Source of the DNA: Clostridiaceae bacterium
GTDB taxonomy: Bacteria > Bacillota > Clostridia > Saccharofermentanales > DTU023
Reading direction: 5' to 3'
DNA: 28,574 bases
Assembly: GCA_012841255.1 (NCBI GenBank)
Contig: DUUZ01000040.1
Coordinates: 1 to 28,574, forward strand
In this document: piece after piece, positions 22,458 to 28,574 of the stretch
Position numbering within the stretch: position 1 is the stretch's first letter
Layout of the letters: every line of letters begins with the position of its first letter
Notes under the pieces: generated by a model
Told to the model about the DNA's origin: nothing
Database searches by the model: none
What the model saw: the letters and a program-made list of their open reading frames with translations, nothing else
Translations under genes and position numbers: made by a program

Positions 22458-23765
22458 TTATTCAAAGATGGTCTGATCAGTGACTTCCGTCATCAGGGCC
22501 TTCAGGGCCTTGTCGATCAGTTCGCTTCGCAGTTTGTACTCTTCCTCCGGGGACAGATCAGGCTTGCCCAGGGGGTAGGGGATGGCCACTGTGGGGACGA
22601 TTCTGTTGGCGCCGACTGTCAGTGAGATCGGGGTGACCGTGCACATGTGGACAACCGGGATGCCTGCGCGTTCAATTTCCTTAACCATTGTTGCACCGCA
22701 ACGTGTACAGGTTCCTCAGGTCGAGGTAAGGATGACGGCATCCACTCCTTGTGAAACAAGCTTCTCTGCAATATCCACTGCAAAGCGCTTGGAGTTGGCA
22801 ACGGAGGTGCCGTTGCCAACGGTGGAGTAGAACCAGTTGTGCAGCTTGCCGATCTTGCCGTCCTTTTCGTACTGGCGGAGAACGTCGACGGGGACCACGC
22901 GGTCTGCATCCTCATTGGCATAGACCGGGTCATAACCGCCGTGGGCCGTCTCATAGGTCTCGGCTGTCAGATCGTCGACACCCTCGATATTATAGGCACC
23001 ATATTTGGTTGCGGAAGAACTCTCGATACGGTCGGGGTTGCCCTTGGGAACGATCCCGCCCGAGGTCACGATGGCGATTTGTGCCTTGGTGATATCCTTG
23101 ATGGCCGGCTGGGGTTCCACCCGGTCGAAGGAAGGCATGGGGTACTCCGTGACAAAGGGTTTGTCGGCCAGCTTCTTCATGAGCATGTTGACCGCACGGG
23201 CAGCGCCGCGCTCCTTGTCGAAGAAGTTCTTGCGAATGCCGTTAGGCAGGTAGCCGTCCTCGATGGAGGCGCCGATGGCTTCACCGGTCATCAGCTTCAG
23301 GCCCAGCTTGGCCATGAGCGGAACGACTTTTCTCATGCCGGCGGCATTGTCGCCGGTAGCGATGGTGTAGACCTTCTCGCGGAACATATCCGCTCCGGGG
23401 TTCTCTTCGTACATGCCGGTGACGGCGGGAATCCCCAGCTCTGTCTGGACGGCATCGGCGATGGTGCCGCAGGCGACACCGTAACGGCCGGCGTTGAAGG
23501 CGGGACCTGCAACGAAGAGGTCGGGTTTTTCTTCACGGACCATCTCAAGGACCAGGGCTTTCGCCGTTTCCAGATTCTCATTGAACCAGGAGTCCCCGGA
23601 GATGATGGTGGCGGTGATTTCAGCCTTGTCGCCGAAGGCCTGCTGGAAGGCGATGCCCGGGCCGACCGGCCCCTGGCGTTTTTCAGCCGGGAAATCCGCC
23701 ATGTCTTCGCTGCCGATCTGGCCGAAGAACTGATTGATATAATGAACGACCTTGAATTTACTCAC
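22458..23765 (-). CDS. grdB: Glycine reductase protein B, selenoprotein subunit GrdB (in-frame UGA = Sec350)
   Basis: GrdB is the selenocysteine subunit of substrate-binding protein B; its selenolate attacks the activated glycine, releasing ammonia. The frame from GTG 23765 (strong AAGGAGG site) to 22458 codes 435 residues and contains one TGA at 22718-22716, codon 350. It is followed by GTCTRCGATM, giving the known U-x-x-C-x-x-C motif, and the position agrees with characterised GrdB. The N-terminus VVHYINQFFGQIG is typical. It would be split into two ORFs by ordinary gene callers. Glycine rather than sarcosine or betaine is the likely substrate because it sits with grdX, grdE and grdA, but these paralogues are close. 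Confidence 0.96.
22690..22718 (-). promoter_or_regulatory. Selenocysteine codon and SECIS-like hairpin in grdB
   Basis: Thirteen bases after the UGA (22718-22716) a perfect 5-base-pair stem GTTGC/GCAAC closes a GGT loop (22702-22690). Distance and a G/U loop resemble bacterial SECIS elements such as that of Escherichia coli fdhF. SelB binding is expected but not shown by sequence. Confidence 0.7.
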
Positions 23766-23775
23766 CGTATCCTCC

Positions 23776-25059
23776 TTAGCGTGCGCTCATGTGGTTGAAA
23801 CCAAGCTCATTGGTTGCCCCGATGATGACCTGGATTTCTGCTTCAATGGACCCGTCGGGACGGAGGGAGCCGTCATGGCCGCCTGCGATTGTATCGACAT
23901 AATCGAGTGTCCCGATGATGTGATCCATGGGAGGCAGCACGATGGTCTCGTTGGCATTGCCTGCGGAGACGACCGCATTGGCCAGTTCATCCGCGTCGGC
24001 CAGGGACTGGCTCTTGCCATCCTGTCCGGCATATTCATCCGTCACGATAACGGTTTTAATGCCCTTCTTCTCCAGTTTGGTGCAGTTCATGATCAGGTCG
24101 GTATCGGGGTTGCCGAAGCCTTCCTGGCTGATGATGGCACCGTCGAAGGGCAGGAATCCCGCCATATCCGCCGTCCAGTCCGAGGAACGGATCTTGTCTG
24201 ACAGATAAACGGTTTCGTTGGTGATGATCATCCCGACGAAGTTCAGGGTCTTGCCGTGGCGGGCCAGAAGTTCTTCGATGATGGGATTGTTGAGGTGGTG
24301 GTAGGTGGTGTTCTTGTCACAGGCCGACACGCAGTTGCCGGAGACGATGGCACCGTCCATCAGCTCGGTGGGGCGGATCAGGGTCGACAGGGTTCTCTTG
24401 GCGTCAACACCGTAAACGTAGGTGTCGTGCAGGAGGCCCTGGCTTTGCAGCATCATGACATAGCCGACCCGGGGCAGGCCGCGGAGTTTGGCGTCAAAGG
24501 TCTCGGCGATGGTCGGCGTCTCATAGACAACCGTCTCGTCCGGCGCAATATTGCGGGCCAGTTCACCGACGGTCACGGCGATTTTCAGGCCGGCCAGGCG
24601 GGCTGCTTTTTCATACTCGTGGGGATGGATCCCTTCTGCAGGCTCCATGACGAGGACCAGGTTGTGTGTTTTCGAGAAGGGGGTGTAGTCGGCACCGGGG
24701 CCTGACATGTCGATGATCCCCTCCTGGAAGCCGACGATCTTGCCGGCGGTCACCACAGCCATGCCGCGCATGACGTGGGTCTTGCCTGAACCGACACGGT
24801 CAACCTTGGAGATGACGCCGGGGAAAATACCGCCCGGGCCTTCCACCTTGACTCTGGGTTCAATAACGTCCTTGACGGGAGTAATCCGTGTTTTTTCACC
24901 CGGTGACGCGATTTCAAAACGCGCCGCCTTGATATGCGGATCTTCCAGGACCTGTTCGATCAGCGTATCCGGATTGACGACAAGCACGCGGTCTTCAACG
25001 GCGTTGTATGTGCCGAACCGGATGCCTTTGATGTCAATATAGCCTAATTCCAGTTTCAC
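23776..25059 (-). CDS. grdE: Glycine reductase protein B, pyruvoyl-forming proprotein GrdE
   Basis: GrdE is cleaved after translation at an Asn-Cys bond to give two subunits of protein B, the new N-terminal Cys becoming the pyruvoyl group that binds the amino group of glycine. The 427-residue protein has the cleavage context SGNCVSACDKN with the bond between residues 242 and 243. The opening LELGYIDIKGIRFG and the C-terminal FNHMSAR are typical. The GTG start at 25059 has GAGGTGA 5 bases upstream. It is 10 bases upstream of grdB, its partner, and 32 bases after grdX. Confidence 0.97.
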   Translation of the reverse strand: MKLELGYIDIKGIRFGTYNAVEDRVLVVNPDTLIEQVLEDPHIKAARFEIASPGEKTRITPVKDVIEPRVKVEGPGGIFPGVISKVDRVGSGKTHVMRGMAVVTAGKIVGFQEGIIDMSGPGADYTPFSKTHNLVLVMEPAEGIHPHEYEKAARLAGLKIAVTVGELARNIAPDETVVYETPTIAETFDAKLRGLPRVGYVMMLQSQGLLHDTYVYGVDAKRTLSTLIRPTELMDGAIVSGNCVSACDKNTTYHHLNNPIIEELLARHGKTLNFVGMIITNETVYLSDKIRSSDWTADMAGFLPFDGAIISQEGFGNPDTDLIMNCTKLEKKGIKTVIVTDEYAGQDGKSQSLADADELANAVVSAGNANETIVLPPMDHIIGTLDYVDTIAGGHDGSLRPDGSIEAEIQVIIGATNELGFNHMSAR

Positions 25060-25091
25060 CTTTTCACCTCATTGCAGTGGTCCGGCAGGGG

Positions 25092-25493
25092 CTAAGCCTG
25101 ACCGGCGGCCTCCATGGACATGAGCGCACTCTCCATCAGGCTTTTATCAACAATTTGAAAGTCCTGGAGAATGGCCTGGGATACAGTCCGGGGGCTGGCT
25201 TTTGTTTCTCTTAATATTGCCAAAGCACGTTCCATGAGATCCAGTGAAAACAGGTCCATCGGTCCTTCCGGCTCAGCTGTCAGCATGACCGACCGGTAGG
25301 GGGTCTCCCACGGCTTGATGCTCCCGGCCAGGGGGGCCGTCAGGATACGGTGCCCCACATGGACCAGGTCGCGCGCGCGCAAAAGAACATCCCGGTCGTT
25401 CCCCTCTTCAATAAATTGAATGGAGAAACGTCCGCTGAAGGCCTCAGCGACCATTGGATTGTTCGTCAGGATTAGGAAAGAGCTTGTAAGCAC
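25092..25493 (-). CDS. grdX: GrdX family protein
   Basis: GrdX is a small protein of unknown function found at the head of glycine reductase operons. This one has the family pattern: LTNNPMVAEAF near the start, DVLLRARDLVHVGHRILTAPLAGSIKPWETPYRS in the middle, and a helical C-terminus. The start is uncertain. GTG 25493 gives 133 residues and places the LTNNP motif near the N-terminus as in relatives; a TTG at 25529 would give 145 residues with an odd basic extension. None of the candidates has a good Shine-Dalgarno, so translation may be weak. It is the first gene of the operon, close to a predicted promoter. Confidence 0.85.
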   Translation of the reverse strand: MLTSSFLILTNNPMVAEAFSGRFSIQFIEEGNDRDVLLRARDLVHVGHRILTAPLAGSIKPWETPYRSVMLTAEPEGPMDLFSLDLMERALAILRETKASPRTVSQAILQDFQIVDKSLMESALMSMEAAGQA

Positions 25494-25544
25494 TATGCTA
25501 AATATTCGCTTTCTGCATTTCACACCCAAAAATTACCAGGTACC

Positions 25545-25572
25545 ATTATGCCAAAAGAAAACAATCCTGCAA
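25545..25572 (-). promoter_or_regulatory. Predicted promoter of the glycine reductase operon
   Basis: TTGCAG (25572-25567), a 16-base spacer and CATAAT (25550-25545) lie 52 bases before the preferred grdX start. No glycine riboswitch was seen in the leader. Control in response to amino acids, if any, must act through a protein. Confidence 0.5.
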
Positions 25573-25666
25573 GTTGACATAAAGGAGATAAAGCAATGAA
25601 TTTCCCCGTGCTTGTATAAGATTAATAATAAAAGAAGGAAAATGCAGAAAAATGCCGAATAAAGGA

Positions 25667-25710
25667 GATCGCCCGCATTTTCCTGTATAGGAGCAGAAGT
25701 GCGGGCGATC
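25667..25710 (-). terminator. Strong hairpin after pheT, probable terminator
   Basis: GATCGCCCGCA and TGCGGGCGATC form a perfect 11-base-pair stem. The 22-base loop can form an inner TCCT/AGGA stem. It begins 50 bases after the pheT stop and is followed on the minus strand by TCCTTTATTC, a weak U-rich tail, and then by GCATTTTTC. It most likely ends the pheST transcript before the grd promoter. Confidence 0.6.
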
Positions 25711-25759
25711 CCGGTCATTCAAAAACTGTTACATTCGATACGGAAATATCGATATTCGG

Positions 25760-28189
25760 CTATCTTAACTCCGCCCCCAGTATATGCTTGAGTTTTTTCA
25801 AAATCCGTTTACGCATTTCCTCGATGTCTTCGGCCGTCAGGGTTTTCTCATCCGAAGCCAGCCAGAAGCGGAACATGAGGGATTTCTTGCCTTCCGGCAC
25901 CTGGCTGCCCCGGTACTCCTCAACAAATTCGGAACGGCGGACATGGGAGGCCACTGCCTTTTCGATATCGGCCCAGGACACCTCTTCGCCGACAATGACC
26001 GACAGATCCTGTTCAACCAGGGGGAAGTGGGGCAGCGGCCGGAATTCATTGTGGCGGCTGGGAAGAGGCAGGAGCTTGTCTGCATCGATCTCAGCTGCCG
26101 CCGCAAAGAGCTGGCGGATACCGGAAGAGCTTGTGGCCCTGGGCGACAAGAGGCCCATGCGGCCGACGGTCTCTCCCCGGCCGTTGACCAGATTAAGCCA
26201 GGCCTGGCGATCCGCCCAGGGGGCTTTTTCACCTTCCCGGGTAAAGGACCAGTTTTCGGTTCTCCCGTAGCGGGGCAGGCCGGACAGGATTCCTTTCAGA
26301 CGGCGGAAGAGCAGGAGAGGCATGCTGCCGGTCAGGATCATCCCCAGCTTTTTGTTTTGCAGCGGCAGTGTCTCTTCAGGGACGCTGGGATGGCTTTCTC
26401 CCTTGTGGAAAACCTGGGCCATTTCAAAAAGGCCGAAACCGTCGTAGAAGCGGGAGTTCTCTGCTGCCGCTTCCATGAGTCCGGGGATCAGGGAGCCGCG
26501 CAGGAAGGCCTGTTCAGGCGAGGGCGGAGTCGAAAGGACCAGAAGGTCTTCCGTCTTCTCTCCGGCAGCTTCCAGGAAACGGCTGTCCGCCCAGGGATAG
26601 GTGAAGATTTCCTGCAGGCCGGCATGGAAGGCCAGGTATTCCCGGATGGCCCGTTCACTTTCATAGTCCAGCTGACGGACCGGGCGTTCCAGGGTGATGA
26701 CGGGCGGGACAAAGGCAAAGTGCTGGTAGCCGATCATGCGGCAGACTTCTTCCAGGATGTCGTCCTTGATGCTGACATCCCCCGTGGACCGCCAGACCGG
26801 CACCTTGACCGTCAGGGTATCCTGGCCGTCGAAGCTTGTTTCAAATCCCAGGGGCTGCAAGGTTGAGACGACTTCATCTGCGGAAAGCGCCCGGCCCGAG
26901 CGGACATTGAGAAAGTGGAGTGAAACGGGCAAAGTGACCGTCTCTGTCTCTTTTGCATGCTGGCGGCCGGTATGGGAGATGAGGGCTTGCGGCTGCAGTT
27001 CCCCCATCAGTTCGATCATGAGCGCCAGGGCCAGGTCGGCCCGTCTCGTATCAATGGCCTTTTCAAAGCGTGTGGAAGCTTCCGTCCGAAGCTGATGGCG
27101 GGCTGCCGTTTTCCGGATGCCGATGGCCTCGAAGTTGGCCACCTCCAGAACCATGCCGGTCGTTTCCGGCAGGATGGAGTCCAGCGCCCCGCCCATGACG
27201 CCGGCCAGGCCGATGGGCTTGTCCTTGCCGTCGCAGATCAGGAGGTCTTCCCTGTCAAGTTCAAGCTTATGGCCGTCCAGAAGCTCCAAAAGTTCGCCCT
27301 CCCGGGCCAGGCGGACATGAATCCCCTCTTCGACGTGGTCGCGGTCGAAGGCGTGGGTGGGCTGGCCGGTGGCCAGCATGACATAGTTGGTCAGGTCGAC
27401 CAGGACATTGATGGGCCGCATGCCGACGGACCAGACGGCCCGTTTCAGCCAGAAGGGGGAGTCGTCCGGCCGGACCCCGTCGAATACCACGGCATCGTAA
27501 CGGCGGCAGCGGTCTGTGTCACTGATCCGGACCTCATAGGGCAGGGCCTCTGGGATTTCCAATTCCGGCAGAGTTTGAAGCGTCTTGCCGTACATGGCGG
27601 CAAATTCGCGGGCGATGCCGTAGTGGCCCCAAAGATCGGGCCGGTTGGTCAGGGATTTATTGTCGATCTCGATGATGGTATCATCCAGGCAGAGGAGATC
27701 CGCCAGAGGTTCTCCCGGCAGCGCCTCCGGAAAATCCGGGGTCAGATCCAGGATAATGGCCTCCTCAGGGGCGGGGAAGAGGTCCCCCAGGTTAATTTCC
27801 CCTGAACTGCAGATCATGCCTTCACTCAGTTCCCCGCGGAGTTTGGTCGCCTTCAGTTCGACGGGCTCCCCTTCCCCGTGCCAGCGGACAAAGCTTCCGG
27901 GCGGGGCAACGGCAACCAGCTGGCCCTCGAAGAGGTTGGTGCCGCCGCAGACGATCTGGCTGGGCTCTTCATTCCCGATGTCCACCTGGCAGACGCGGAG
28001 AAGATCGGCGTTGGGGTGGGGGCGGACCGTCAGGACACGGCCCGCGATGATCCCGTCCACCAGGAGGGCGGGGTTCTCCAAAGCCTCGACTTCCACGGTC
28101 CGCATGGTCAGATCGAAGGCAATCTGCTCGGGAGTGATATCCTCCGGCAGGTCAACATATTCACGAATCCAGTTTAAAGAGACTTTCAC
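25760..28189 (-). CDS. pheT: Phenylalanine-tRNA ligase beta subunit
   Basis: PheT and PheS form the (alpha-beta)2 enzyme that charges tRNA-Phe. The 809-residue protein has normal length and domain order: N-terminal MKVSLNWIREYVDLP, an OB-type tRNA-binding domain (about 40-150, with HPNADLLRVCQVD), the B3/B4 editing region (about 200-400, with NKSLTNRPDLWGHYGIAREFA just before it), B5, the catalytic-like core, and the C-terminal anticodon-binding FDX-ACB domain (from RPLPHFPLVEQDLSV). The GTG start at 28189 follows AGGAGGGG and is 10 bases after pheS. Confidence 0.97.
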   Translation of the reverse strand: MKVSLNWIREYVDLPEDITPEQIAFDLTMRTVEVEALENPALLVDGIIAGRVLTVRPHPNADLLRVCQVDIGNEEPSQIVCGGTNLFEGQLVAVAPPGSFVRWHGEGEPVELKATKLRGELSEGMICSSGEINLGDLFPAPEEAIILDLTPDFPEALPGEPLADLLCLDDTIIEIDNKSLTNRPDLWGHYGIAREFAAMYGKTLQTLPELEIPEALPYEVRISDTDRCRRYDAVVFDGVRPDDSPFWLKRAVWSVGMRPINVLVDLTNYVMLATGQPTHAFDRDHVEEGIHVRLAREGELLELLDGHKLELDREDLLICDGKDKPIGLAGVMGGALDSILPETTGMVLEVANFEAIGIRKTAARHQLRTEASTRFEKAIDTRRADLALALMIELMGELQPQALISHTGRQHAKETETVTLPVSLHFLNVRSGRALSADEVVSTLQPLGFETSFDGQDTLTVKVPVWRSTGDVSIKDDILEEVCRMIGYQHFAFVPPVITLERPVRQLDYESERAIREYLAFHAGLQEIFTYPWADSRFLEAAGEKTEDLLVLSTPPSPEQAFLRGSLIPGLMEAAAENSRFYDGFGLFEMAQVFHKGESHPSVPEETLPLQNKKLGMILTGSMPLLLFRRLKGILSGLPRYGRTENWSFTREGEKAPWADRQAWLNLVNGRGETVGRMGLLSPRATSSSGIRQLFAAAAEIDADKLLPLPSRHNEFRPLPHFPLVEQDLSVIVGEEVSWADIEKAVASHVRRSEFVEEYRGSQVPEGKKSLMFRFWLASDEKTLTAEDIEEMRKRILKKLKHILGAELR

Positions 28190-28199
28190 GCTGCCCCTC

Positions 28200-28574
28200 C
28201 TATTTGAACTGTTCCAGGAAGCGCAGGTCGGCGCTGTGGAACAAGCGGACGTCGTCGATGCCGTAGCGCATCATGACCAGGCGGTCCAGTCCGATATTAA
28301 TGTAGAAACCGCTCCAGATATCGGGGTCAAGGCCCGCCGCCCGCAGGACGTTGGGGTGGGGGGAGCCGCCGGGCATGACCTCGATCCAGCCGCTGTGGTG
28401 GCAGACCGGGCAGCCCTGGCCCATACAGACCTGACATTCCATGTCAATTTCGAAGCCCGGTTCCACGAAGGGGAAGAAGCCCGCCCGCATACGCACCGGG
28501 ACATCGTGGCCGAAGACCCGCTCCAGGATGGTCTGGACCAGGATCAGACCGGACGAAAAGGAATAATCGCGGTC
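28200..28574 (-). CDS. pheS: Phenylalanine-tRNA ligase alpha subunit, C-terminal part
   Basis: The frame is open from the window edge to the stop at 28200, giving the last 124 residues of PheS. It contains class II motif 2 (VRMRAGFFPFVEPGFEID) and motif 3 (GLDRLVMMRYGIDDVR), with the usual ending SADLRFLEQFK. Between them is CQVCMGQGCPVCHHSGW, a Cys/His cluster that occurs in PheS of many Firmicutes and thermophiles and may bind zinc. The N-terminal coiled coil and motif 1 lie outside the window. Confidence 0.95.
   Translation of the reverse strand, partial: DRDYSFSSGLILVQTILERVFGHDVPVRMRAGFFPFVEPGFEIDMECQVCMGQGCPVCHHSGWIEVMPGGSPHPNVLRAAGLDPDIWSGFYINIGLDRLVMMRYGIDDVRLFHSADLRFLEQFK

Noticed and set aside
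22458..23765. grdB as a frameshifted or nonsense pseudogene
   Set aside because: The single interruption is a TGA exactly at the known Sec position, with conserved U-x-x-C-x-x-C context and intact sequence on both sides.
25596..25619. Seven-codon plus-strand ORF with an AAAGGAG site and an upstream TTGACA (25574-25579), like a leader peptide
   Set aside because: No matching -10 box and no plus-strand gene downstream; the region is the leader and upstream part of a minus-strand operon.
25533..25718. 61-codon minus-strand ORF between pheT and grdX
   Set aside because: It spans the hairpin and predicted grd promoter, has low-complexity hydrophobic content and no ribosome binding site or family resemblance.
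25745..25756. 12-base palindrome AATATCGATATT just after pheT
   Set aside because: Short and AT-rich, likely to occur by chance; no promoter or regulator ties it to a function.
25494..25760. Possible glycine riboswitch upstream of grdX
   Set aside because: No glycine-aptamer core was found and the leader from the predicted promoter is under 50 bases, too short for one.

Overview
The window looks like chromosome from a GC-rich anaerobic member of the Clostridia (Bacillota). The main reason is a nearly complete glycine reductase (Stickland) operon with two in-frame UGA codons that only make sense as selenocysteine. Riboswitch-controlled uptake operons, an S-layer-anchored (SLH) protease and strong Gram-positive Shine-Dalgarno sequences fit this. 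The species cannot be named from the sequence. No tRNA, rRNA, CRISPR array, insertion sequence or prophage was seen.

Layout. (1) 1-1429: the 5' part of an AAA-type ATPase on the minus strand, overlapping divergent promoters, and a xylose-isomerase-like TIM-barrel protein on the plus strand. (2) 1452-7886, minus strand: a corrinoid uptake and salvage operon, btuF-btuC-btuD-cobT-cobU-cobS-short CobU paralogue-cobC-like, transcribed from a promoter at 7857-7886 through a divergent cobalamin riboswitch and a terminator. (3) 7913-10674, minus strand: a three-gene amino-acid ABC importer behind a lysine riboswitch with its own terminator, so lysine is the likely substrate. (4) 10799-16731: a stand-alone AAA_14/DUF4143 ATPase (+), a lipoprotein with three internal repeats (-), a flavin-reductase-like protein with a C-terminal PCP_red-like segment (+), and a secreted subtilisin-like protease with three SLH domains (+). 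(5) 16741-25572, minus strand: grdX-grdE-grdB-trxB-trxA-grdA-grdC-grdD followed by a DUF2156 (lysyltransferase-like) gene and a good intrinsic terminator. (6) 25667-28574, minus strand: pheT and the 3' part of pheS, separated from grdX by a strong hairpin.

How the genes work together. Thioredoxin reductase and thioredoxin supply electrons to glycine reductase. Protein B (GrdB plus self-cleaved GrdE) activates glycine through a pyruvoyl group, selenoprotein A (GrdA) carries the carboxymethyl group, and protein C (GrdC/GrdD) releases acetyl phosphate for ATP synthesis. The lysine importer and the B12 salvage operon are separate supply lines, each shut off by its own end product through a riboswitch. 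The cobalamin operon holds only transport and nucleotide-loop genes, which suggests salvage of corrinoids; corrin-ring genes could still lie elsewhere. The machinery that decodes selenocysteine (selA, selB, selC, selD) is not in this window and must be encoded elsewhere.
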